DNA of 6,291 bases from Terriglobia bacterium. GTDB lineage: Bacteria; Acidobacteriota; Terriglobia; UBA7540. Made by a program: the position numbers and the translations under genes. This document shows, one piece after another, positions 1 to 4,940 of this stretch. Location: assembly GCA_030040515.1 (NCBI GenBank), contig JASHTO010000706.1:1-6291 (forward strand). Reading direction: 5' to 3'. Every line of letters starts with the position of its first letter. Position 1 is the stretch's first letter. Under the pieces are notes generated by a model. That model had not been told where the DNA came from and made no database searches. It saw nothing but the letters and a program-made list of their open reading frames with translations.

Positions 1-1
1 T

Positions 2-1327
2 CAGGTCGCCACTCTGTGCCAGCAGGAGTTCCCGCACTCTCTCGGGCTGCTCTATTCCGCCTTTACGCACCACGCGGGATTCAAGGTAAACAGCGGCGAG
101 TACAAGTTGATGGGCCTGGCGCCCTACGGAAAGCCCGCCTACGTCGATCGTATCTACGAGCGCCTCGTGGACCTGCGCCCCGACGGCTCGTTCCGCCTGA
201 ACATGCGGTACTTCGGCTTCCTTCACGAGCTGCGCATGACCAACCGCGCATTCGAGGAGCTGTTTGACGGCCCGGCGCGAGTTCCCGAAAGCGCCATCAC
301 GCGTCGCGAGATGGACCTGGCGCGCTCCGTACAGGTGGTGACGGAGGAGGTCCTGCTGCGCATGGCGCGCGCCACGCGCGAGCAGACCGGAGAGGAGAAC
401 CTGTGCCTGGCGGGAGGCGTAGCGCTCAACTGCCTGGCCAATGCGGCGATTTCGCGCGCCAAGCTGTTCCGCAACATCTGGATTCAGCCCGCTGCCGGGG
501 ACGCGGGCGGTGCGCTGGGCGCGGCGCTCTTCGCGTGGCATCAGATGGAGAACCAGGCGCGAGTCTGCGACGGCGATCACGACCGAATGCGGGGCGCGTG
601 CCTCGGCCCGAGTTTCCGCGATGAGGATGTGGAGCGGTTCCTGAAGTCGAACGGGTACCCCTATACCTCACTCGATGGCGACGCGCGTGCCTCGCAGGTT
701 GCCAATTTGCTCGCACAGGGCCAGGTGGTGGGCTGGTTTCAGGGCGCGATGGAGTTCGGTCCGCGCGCGCTCGGCAATCGCTCCATATTGGCGGATGCGC
801 GCGACCCGAACATGCAGTCGCGCCTGAACCTCGCGACGAAGTTCCGCGAGTCATTCCGGCCGTTCGCCCCGGCGATTCTGGAAGAGCGCGCGTCCGAGTG
901 GTTTGACCTGGACGCGCCTTCGCCCTACATGCTGAGGGTGGCGGGCGTGCGCGCGGAGAAACGCCTGCCGACGCCGGATGGTGCAACGCTCCCGCTTGAG
1001 CAGTGGGCGAACCAGCCGCGCTCGGTGGTTCCGGCCATTACCCACGTGGACGGCTCGGCGCGCATCCAGACCGTTTCGCGCGAGACCAGCCCGGAGTTCC
1101 ACGCGCTCATTCGCGCATTTGAGCGGCTCACCGGATGCCCGTTGCTGGTGAATACCTCTTTCAATTTGCGCAGCGAGCCGATTGTCTGTACGCCTTCCGA
1201 GGCTTACCAGTGCTTCATGCGGACGGATATGGACGCTCTGATGCTCAACCGCTTCTTGCTGCGCAAGAGCGAGCAGCCGCGATGGGAAGAGGTGGTGAAC
1301 TGGCAGCAGGAATTCGGCCTTGATTAG
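2..1327 (+). CDS. Carbamoyltransferase, NodU/CmcH/TobZ family (5'-truncated by window edge)
   Basis: The reading frame is open from base 2, so the gene begins upstream of the window. 441 residues are visible; family members are usually about 550-600, so roughly the first quarter is missing. The family moves a carbamoyl group from carbamoyl phosphate, through a carbamoyl-adenylate, to a hydroxyl of a sugar, antibiotic or toxin in the cytoplasm. Visible motifs are KLMGLAPYGKP (bases 104-136), the Kae1-like LAGGVALNCLAN, PAAGDAGGALGAAL (its Asp at 500-502 matches the family's last metal ligand, from family knowledge of TobZ), FGPRALGNRSILADAR (755-802) and FRPFAPAIL. A C-terminal VNTSFN with PIVCTPSEA belongs to the YrdC-like half. 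The end is intact, with TAG at 1325-1327. The next gene, a DUF5989-like protein, fits the sxtI/sxtK-type arrangement. The acceptor substrate cannot be told from this sequence; a cell-surface glycan or a secondary metabolite are both possible. Confidence 0.93.
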   Translation, partial: QVATLCQQEFPHSLGLLYSAFTHHAGFKVNSGEYKLMGLAPYGKPAYVDRIYERLVDLRPDGSFRLNMRYFGFLHELRMTNRAFEELFDGPARVPESAITRREMDLARSVQVVTEEVLLRMARATREQTGEENLCLAGGVALNCLANAAISRAKLFRNIWIQPAAGDAGGALGAALFAWHQMENQARVCDGDHDRMRGACLGPSFRDEDVERFLKSNGYPYTSLDGDARASQVANLLAQGQVVGWFQGAMEFGPRALGNRSILADARDPNMQSRLNLATKFRESFRPFAPAILEERASEWFDLDAPSPYMLRVAGVRAEKRLPTPDGATLPLEQWANQPRSVVPAITHVDGSARIQTVSRETSPEFHALIRAFERLTGCPLLVNTSFNLRSEPIVCTPSEAYQCFMRTDMDALMLNRFLLRKSEQPRWEEVVNWQQEFGLD

Positions 1328-1354
1328 CAGGGCCTCATTGGAAAAGTTTAACCC

Positions 1355-1519
1355 ATGCGCCGACTTTACTATGGAATTCAGTTGTTCCGCGAACTGGCAG
1401 GCTACTGCCGCGCCCACCGTGTCATGTGGCCGCTCGTCTGCATCGTGGCGTTGGCCTTCCTGGTGGTGCTGGTGGGCGCCGCTGAGGTCGCCGCACCTTA
1501 CATCTACACCCTGTTCTGA
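1355..1519 (+). CDS. Small single-span membrane protein, DUF5989 (SxtK-like) family
   Basis: This 54-residue gene starts 27 nt after the carbamoyltransferase stop. It begins MRRLYYGIQLFRELAGY, a basic/amphipathic N-terminus, and has one hydrophobic span at about residues 26-43 (PLVCIVALAFLVVLVGAA). It ends APYIYTLF. From memory, the tail A-P-(F/Y)-I-Y-T-L-F right at the stop is the hallmark of DUF5989 proteins. These are about 50 residues long and lie beside NodU-type carbamoyltransferases, including SxtK next to SxtI and SxtJ in saxitoxin clusters. A weak Shine-Dalgarno GGAAAAG (1340-1346) lies 8 nt before the ATG. The spacing suggests one operon and a partner or membrane-tether role for the carbamoyltransferase. 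That role is inference; no biochemical function is known to me. The SxtJ-like gene often present is not between them. Confidence 0.85.
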   Translation: MRRLYYGIQLFRELAGYCRAHRVMWPLVCIVALAFLVVLVGAAEVAAPYIYTLF

Positions 1520-1540
1520 ATCGCCTCCCGCTGCCCAAGC

Positions 1541-1557
1541 TTGGCACGTGACTTGCT
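1541..1557 (+). promoter_or_regulatory. Sigma-54 (RpoN) -24/-12 promoter
   Basis: TTGGCACG-TGAC-TTGCT matches the sigma-54 consensus YTGGCACG-N4-TTGCW. The invariant GG is at 1543-1544 and GC at 1555-1556, with exactly 10 bp between them. The predicted transcription start is about 1568 (+/-1), about 110 nt before the ATG at 1679. It lies between the DUF5989 stop and the 230-residue membrane protein gene, so the latter would need an AAA+ enhancer-binding activator. No convincing activator-binding inverted repeat was found nearby. The 1520-1540 stretch shows no clear terminator. Confidence 0.8.
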
Positions 1558-1567
1558 TGAGTCAGTT

Positions 1568-1645
1568 TGAATCGGCCGGGAAACCGGGCCCCGGGGAGCC
1601 ACGCCGGGCAAGACTTACCCAGGACGGGGAAGATTCCAGCCGATT
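1568..1645 (+). other. Possible structured 5' leader RNA downstream of the sigma-54 promoter
   Basis: AATCGGC (1570-1576) is perfectly complementary to GCCGATT (1639-1645), giving a 7-bp stem that would begin about 2 nt after the predicted transcription start. Inside it, local pairings are possible: a GAAA-capped CGG/CCG (1577-1586), CCCGG/CCGGG (1590-1594 with 1604-1608), and TTaCCC/GGGgAA (1615-1620 with 1626-1631, one mismatch). The layout resembles a multi-branched leader such as a riboswitch or sRNA. I compared it by eye with cobalamin, c-di-GMP-I, TPP, SAM/SAH, glycine and fluoride consensus features and saw no convincing match. The region is GC-rich, so chance pairing is a real alternative. 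Confidence 0.3.
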
Positions 1646-1678
1646 GACGCGTGGGGCAGGCCGACGAGCGAGGAGACG

Positions 1679-2371
1679 ATGATTACAAACGAACGGGAAA
1701 TCCGCATTGCGCTGCAAGCCATGCTGGCTTGCACGCTGGCGTTCTACGGCCTGTGGGGATGTGCGTTGGTGGTTGTGTTGCTCATGCTGCCGTGGCAGCC
1801 GCTGCTGGCTGTGGGAGCGTACCTCGTTCAGCCCATTGTCGACTGGCGCGTGAGGAAGGCGCGCGTGCGGCATGAGAAGGGCATCGCGCAGCTCGAGCGG
1901 GAGATGGAAGTGCTGCTCCCGGCGCCGCATGACCCACTCTGGCCTGCCGCAGAAACAACTCTTGCCCGGCTCGACCCACCGCTCGAATTGCCAGCCGCGC
2001 CCCGAGGTTTGGAACCCTTCGCCCTCAATGTCGCTGCTGATGGGCCACTCGGAAAAGTCCCCGAAACTGTGTGCGACCTTTCCGCCACATTGGCGATTCC
2101 GCCCGCCATCCGCACCCACCTTCGAACCCTGCCGCAAGGACTGTTCAGTAACATGGTGCTGGAAGTCGAAGCCGTCACCTTCCATGGAGACACGGCGGAA
2201 GCGGCGGTGAAGTTTCAGAGCTCGAGCGTTTCCGGCCTGGTCATTCGCCGGCGCTACCTTCTGCACAAATCCGGGGGCCAATGGCAGGTGGAATCACACC
2301 AGCCCTCAAACGGCGCGGGTCATCTGCCCCACGCTCCGGCACCTTTTGAACCGCCTTCACTCACGCTTTAG
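1679..2371 (+). CDS. Hypothetical membrane-anchored protein, 230 residues
   Basis: I do not recognise this family. The ATG is preceded by AGGAG (1671-1675) with a short 3-nt spacing, which decides the start. Residues about 11-37 form a strong hydrophobic span, and residues 41-54 a second, weaker one, so the N-terminus is a membrane anchor or hairpin. A highly charged helix follows (about 56-78, RVRKARVRHEKG then QLEREMEVLL), then a proline-rich stretch (81-141). The C-terminal part (about 155-208) has alternating strand-like segments ending LLHKSGGQWQVESHQP. This vaguely resembles NTF2-like or beta-rich sensory folds, but that is only an impression. The tail is proline-rich and low-complexity. 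The sigma-54 promoter and long leader imply conditional expression. The next gene is 318 nt away, so it is probably transcribed alone. Frame integrity, ribosome site and a membrane/soluble domain layout support a real gene. Confidence 0.75.
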   Translation: MITNEREIRIALQAMLACTLAFYGLWGCALVVVLLMLPWQPLLAVGAYLVQPIVDWRVRKARVRHEKGIAQLEREMEVLLPAPHDPLWPAAETTLARLDPPLELPAAPRGLEPFALNVAADGPLGKVPETVCDLSATLAIPPAIRTHLRTLPQGLFSNMVLEVEAVTFHGDTAEAAVKFQSSSVSGLVIRRRYLLHKSGGQWQVESHQPSNGAGHLPHAPAPFEPPSLTL

Positions 2372-2467
2372 CCGGGTTCAATCCTCCGAGTAACCACACG
2401 CTGGTTCGGGCATCTAATCCTGCGATGACTGAGGCGCATGTGTGCTCGGACCGCAGACATTGAACTT
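2372..2467. other. Non-coding stretch with no recognised feature
   Basis: This is the first third of the 318-nt gap before bshC. It holds no convincing open frame, terminator or promoter. The rest of the gap is filled by the family A and family B palindromic repeats and the bshC promoter. A 12-codon ATG frame (2425-2463) has no visible ribosome site. Confidence 0.5.
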
Positions 2468-2522
2468 GTAGCGGTGGTCCCGCCCAGGCGGGACCACCGC
2501 ACGGCGCTCATCGAGCGCCGCT
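2468..2522 (+). repeat. Family A twin-hairpin dispersed repeat, copy 1
   Basis: The unit starts GTAGCGG and consists of two adjacent hairpins. Hairpin 1 pairs 2471-2484 with 2487-2500, 14 complementary bases per arm and effectively a 13-bp stem with a CCAG loop. Hairpin 2 is CGGCGCTC-ATC-GAGCGCCG (2502-2509 with 2513-2520). The right end is degenerate: CCGCT is followed by CC where the other copies have ACA. The same unit, in the same orientation, recurs at 4329-4379 and 6131-6189. There is no T-run after it, so it is not a standard intrinsic terminator. It is best described as a REP/MITE-like palindromic element. Confidence 0.85.
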
Positions 2523-2540
2523 CCGGCACCCTCGTAATGG

Positions 2541-2634
2541 GTCAGTTTCAAATCGCGGAGTAGGGGCACCCCTTGCGGGTGCCCTGGATTTAAGGGCAGG
2601 GACGAGCCCTGCCCCTACGGAATTTCAAACTGAC
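2541..2634. repeat. Family B nested palindromic element (MITE-like)
   Basis: The outer arms are GTCAGTTTCAAAT (2541-2553) and ATTTCAAACTGAC (2622-2634), an inverted repeat with 12 of 13 positions matched. Inside lies a perfect 9-bp inverted repeat, GTAGGGGCA (2560-2568) with TGCCCCTAC (2610-2618). Two hairpins sit within it: GGGCACCC/GGGTGCCC (2564-2571 with 2577-2584) and GGGCAGGG/CCCTGCCC (2594-2601 with 2607-2614), each 8 bp with a 5-nt loop. There is no coding capacity. A 9-bp direct repeat, CGGCACCCT, lies at 2524-2532 and 2634-2642, possibly a target-site duplication, although the left copy is 8 nt away from the outer arm. Confidence 0.75.
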
Positions 2635-2649
2635 GGCACCCTTGCAACA

Positions 2650-2678
2650 TTGCTGTCTAGCGGCAGACACGGTAGGAT
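2650..2678 (+). promoter_or_regulatory. Candidate housekeeping promoter for bshC
   Basis: TTGCTG (2650-2655) and TAGGAT (2673-2678) are separated by an optimal 17 bp. They match the sigma-70 boxes at 3 of 6 and 4 of 6 positions, so this is moderate at best. Transcription would start at about 2685, only about 5 nt before the bshC ATG, and no good Shine-Dalgarno sequence is visible. This suggests a near-leaderless mRNA or a different promoter further upstream. Confidence 0.35.
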
Positions 2679-2689
2679 AGTAGATTCTA

Positions 2690-4315
2690 ATGAGTGCGAC
2701 TTGTATTCCCTACACACGGGTTCCTCACTCCAGCGCGCTGTTCAGCGATTACCTCTACCATTTCGATAAAGTCCGCCAATTCTATACCGGCTCACCCTAC
2801 GAGCCGGCGAGCTTTACCGGCGTTGCGACAGAATTGCGAAAATCGACCTCGCCACGCGCGGAGATGGTGGAGATCCTGGAGCGGCAGAATCGCTCCTTCG
2901 GCTGCGGCGAGGCGACAGTCGAGAATATCCGGCGATTGCGCGACTCCGGAACCTTTGCTGTGGTGACCGGGCAACAGGTGGGGTTGTTCGCGGGACCCGC
3001 CTTCACGCTTTACAAGGCGTTGACCACTGTGAAGCTGGCGCGGTGGCTTTCCGAGCAGGGACTCGAATGCGTTCCGGTGTTCTGGCTGGCGACGGAAGAC
3101 CATGACCTGGAGGAAGTGGCGGAGGGCGCGACGTTTGACGAGGAGTACAACCTGGTCGCGCTGCGTGATTCCGGGGAGCGGCCGTCGCCGCGTTCTTCCG
3201 TGGGTGTCGTGCGGCACACGGGGGAGATAACCGCGGCCATCAACCAGCTTGAAGCGGCGCTGCCTGCGGGTGAGGCGCGCACACGCCTGATCGACGACCT
3301 GCGGGCGTGTTATGTGCCGGGTGCGACTTGGGGTGAGAGCTTCGCGCGCTTCGCCACGCGCCTATTCGCTCGCTGGGGCGTAATTCTGCTCGATCCCTTG
3401 GATGAGTCAATTCACGGGTTGAGCGCAGCGGTGTACCAGCAGGCGCTCGGGAATGCCGCGAAGCTTCGCAACAGCCTTACGGAAAGCTCGGACGCGCTCT
3501 TGGGCGGCGGCTACCACGCGCAGGTTCACGTGGGTGATGATTCCACCCTCGTCTTTCTCACTCAAAACGGCGATCGCCGGGCGCTGCACGAGCGGGACGG
3601 CAGATTCCTGATCGACGGCACGGAGGAAGTGACGATTTCGCAGCTTCAATCGACGCTCGCCAAGCAGCCGCTCAACTTCTCACCCAACGTGCTGCTGCGC
3701 CCGCTGGTTCAGGATTCGCTGCTGCCCACGGTTGCGTATGTGGCGGGCCCATCGGAACTGGCCTATCTCGGGCAGGCGAAGCCGCTTTATGCCGAGTTCG
3801 GCCGGCCGCAGCCGGTGATCTTCCCGCGCTCGGCCTTCACGCTCATTGACGCGCGCACGGACCGCCTACTCGAGAAGTACAAGGTCAGCGTGGAAGATGT
3901 TTGGCAGGGCGAAGAGCACCTGGGCCAGCGCATCGCGGCGACCGGTTTCGCCGAGGGCTGGTCCGAGCGCTTTGACCAGAGCGAGCGCGAACTGGGGCAA
4001 CTCCTCGACCGGCTGCACGCGGACTTTGAGAAGCTGGACGCGACACTGCTCGACACGCTTCAGCACGCCCAGGAGAAAATGACCTACCAGTTGGAACGGT
4101 TGCGCGGCAAGGTGACGCGGGCGGCGCTAGGGCGGTCGGAGCTGCTGGCGCGCCACGTGCAGGCTCTTTCGCGATTCCTGCATCCGCACAAGGAGCTTCA
4201 GGAGCGGCGGGTGAGCGGAGCGTACTTCCTCGGCCGTGCCGGTTACGAGCTTCTGGACCGCGTGCTGGCACAGGTCCAGGTGCGCTGCTCGGATCACCAG
4301 ATGCTCAAATACTGA
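2690..4315 (+). CDS. bshC: Bacillithiol biosynthesis cysteine-adding enzyme BshC
   Basis: The 541-residue product is almost the length of known BshC proteins (about 540). BshC is the putative cysteine ligase that converts GlcN-malate to bacillithiol, the low-molecular-weight thiol of Firmicutes, Deinococcus and several other phyla, acting in the cytoplasm after BshA and BshB. The start IPYTRVPHSSALFSDYLYHF is typical of the family and supports the ATG at 2690 despite no clear ribosome site. Family blocks are VVTGQQVGLFAGPAFTLYKA (residues 91-110), VPVFWLATEDHDLEEV (128-143), VAYVAGPSELAYLGQ and PVIFPRSAFTLID. A long helical region with heptad-like leucines (roughly residues 415-475) fits the coiled coil of the BshC structure. 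The C-terminus (LQERRVSGAYFLGRAG) also matches the family's LQER tail. No other bsh gene is in the window. Palindromic repeats flank the gene on both sides, and it appears monocistronic. Confidence 0.96.
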   Translation: MSATCIPYTRVPHSSALFSDYLYHFDKVRQFYTGSPYEPASFTGVATELRKSTSPRAEMVEILERQNRSFGCGEATVENIRRLRDSGTFAVVTGQQVGLFAGPAFTLYKALTTVKLARWLSEQGLECVPVFWLATEDHDLEEVAEGATFDEEYNLVALRDSGERPSPRSSVGVVRHTGEITAAINQLEAALPAGEARTRLIDDLRACYVPGATWGESFARFATRLFARWGVILLDPLDESIHGLSAAVYQQALGNAAKLRNSLTESSDALLGGGYHAQVHVGDDSTLVFLTQNGDRRALHERDGRFLIDGTEEVTISQLQSTLAKQPLNFSPNVLLRPLVQDSLLPTVAYVAGPSELAYLGQAKPLYAEFGRPQPVIFPRSAFTLIDARTDRLLEKYKVSVEDVWQGEEHLGQRIAATGFAEGWSERFDQSERELGQLLDRLHADFEKLDATLLDTLQHAQEKMTYQLERLRGKVTRAALGRSELLARHVQALSRFLHPHKELQERRVSGAYFLGRAGYELLDRVLAQVQVRCSDHQMLKY

Positions 4316-4328
4316 ATGAAGTTCCGTC

Positions 4329-4379
4329 TTGTAGCGGCGGTCTATGACCGCCGTCGGCGCTCGTCGAGCGCCGCTACAA
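4329..4379 (+). repeat. Family A twin-hairpin dispersed repeat, copy 2
   Basis: This is the best-preserved copy. Its ends TTGTAGCGGCG (4329-4339) and CGCCGCTACAA (4369-4379) form a perfect 11-bp inverted repeat. Inside are two 8-bp hairpins with 3-nt loops: CGGCGGTC-TAT-GACCGCCG (4335-4342 with 4346-4353) and CGGCGCTC-GTC-GAGCGCCG (4355-4362 with 4366-4373). It begins 13 nt after the bshC stop. Hairpin 1 is shorter than in copies 1 and 3. It may stabilise or attenuate the 3' end of the bshC mRNA, but no U-tract follows. Confidence 0.88.
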
Positions 4380-4411
4380 CGCTGTTTCGATTCCTTACAA
4401 ACGTGGCCGTC

Positions 4412-4420
4412 TGATATAAT
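4412..4420 (+). promoter_or_regulatory. Extended -10 promoter for yjbQ-hemW
   Basis: TGATATAAT contains a perfect TATAAT (4415-4420) preceded by TG one base upstream, i.e. an extended -10 element. The -35 region is weak: TTCCTT at 4391-4396 with an 18-bp spacer, or TTACAA at 4395-4400 with only 14. An extended -10 often compensates for this. The predicted start is about 4427, giving a leader of about 42 nt before the yjbQ ATG. Confidence 0.65.
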
Positions 4421-4435
4421 CCCCGGTTTAGATGT

Positions 4436-4460
4436 TCGGGAAGATCAATTCCCGAGGGAG
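4436..4460 (+). promoter_or_regulatory. Leader hairpin abutting the yjbQ Shine-Dalgarno sequence
   Basis: TCGGGAA (4436-4442) pairs with TTCCCGA (4449-4455) across the loop GATCAA. The 3' arm runs into the ribosome-binding sequence GAGGGAG (4454-4460), whose end is 8 nt before the ATG at 4469. The strong Shine-Dalgarno decides the start of yjbQ. The stem could modestly modulate access to it, which is inference; the core GGGAG itself stays single-stranded. Confidence 0.45.
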
Positions 4461-4468
4461 CACCATCT

Positions 4469-4918
4469 ATGGCATCCGTGGGAGCCGGCAGCGCGATTCC
4501 CGTGACGCGGGCGGCTGCCCGGTCGCACACCGTGCACGTTGAGACTCAGGCGCGGGTTCACTTCAAGGACATCACCGGACTGGTTCAAAAGGCAGTGGCG
4601 GATTCCGGGGCGCAGAGCGGAATCTGCTTCCTCTTTGTTCCTCACACGACGGCAGCGATTCTGATCAACGAGAATGACGATGCGGCATTGCAGAATGACC
4701 TGGACGAGTTCCTCAAGCGGCTCGCGCCGCGTGACGCGACCTACCACCACAACGACGGCAACTGCGACGCGCACCTGAAGGCGGCGGTGATCGGGAACTC
4801 AAAGTCGCTGTTCGTGGAGGGCGGGCGGCTGGTGCTCGGCCGCTGGCAGGGCATCTTCCTCTGCGAGTTTGACGGCCCACGCCGTCGCGAGCTTCGCATC
4901 AAAGTGATGCCCGATTGA
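4469..4918 (+). CDS. yjbQ: YjbQ family protein (UPF0047 / 'secondary thiamine-phosphate synthase')
   Basis: The 149-residue product carries the whole YjbQ signature: FVPHTTAAILINENDD (56-71), YHHNDGNCDAHLKAA (92-106) and LGRWQGIFLCEFDGPRRR (123-140). Conserved His59, His93/His94, His102 and Glu68 are the type of residues that line the family's presumed metal/active site. The family is small, cytosolic and trimeric in solved structures. Some members have weak thiamine-phosphate synthase activity, but the physiological role is unsettled. Most members are about 130-140 residues; here there is an N-terminal extension of about 15 residues (small and basic). Its start is supported by GAGGGAG 8 nt upstream. 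The downstream hemW begins 22 nt after the stop, so the two probably share the promoter at 4412-4420. Confidence 0.94.
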   Translation: MASVGAGSAIPVTRAAARSHTVHVETQARVHFKDITGLVQKAVADSGAQSGICFLFVPHTTAAILINENDDAALQNDLDEFLKRLAPRDATYHHNDGNCDAHLKAAVIGNSKSLFVEGGRLVLGRWQGIFLCEFDGPRRRELRIKVMPD

Positions 4919-4940
4919 ATACGGCACAGCCTTCGAAGCA

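Noticed and set aside
426..986. 186-codon open frame on the - strand
   Set aside because: It overlaps the carbamoyltransferase core motifs. Its product is Arg/Pro/Ala-rich, typical of a high-GC shadow frame.
1568..1645. Cobalamin riboswitch (GGGAAACCGG and GCCAC words)
   Set aside because: The words occur, but without the ordered cobalamin-box elements and spacing of the class. The downstream gene is not a B12-related transporter or enzyme.
1562..2281. 239-codon open frame on the - strand
   Set aside because: It is antisense to the 230-residue gene, which has a ribosome site, a promoter and a sensible membrane/soluble layout. High GC content creates long antisense frames, and the translated product shows no recognisable motif.
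2372..2400. GGTTCAATCC, resembling a tRNA T-loop
   Set aside because: There are no flanking acceptor, D or anticodon stems that would make a tRNA or tmRNA, so it is a chance match.
2425..2463. 12-codon ATG frame before the first family A repeat
   Set aside because: No ribosome-binding site, no hydrophobic or leader-peptide-like content, and no downstream attenuator logic.
2468..2634. CRISPR-like array
   Set aside because: The repeats differ in sequence, are palindromic across their full length, and have no regular spacers or cas genes.
4329..4390. Family A repeat as an intrinsic terminator of bshC
   Set aside because: The hairpins are strong but no T-run follows, and the same unit occurs elsewhere with dispersed-repeat ends. 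It might still affect RNA stability.
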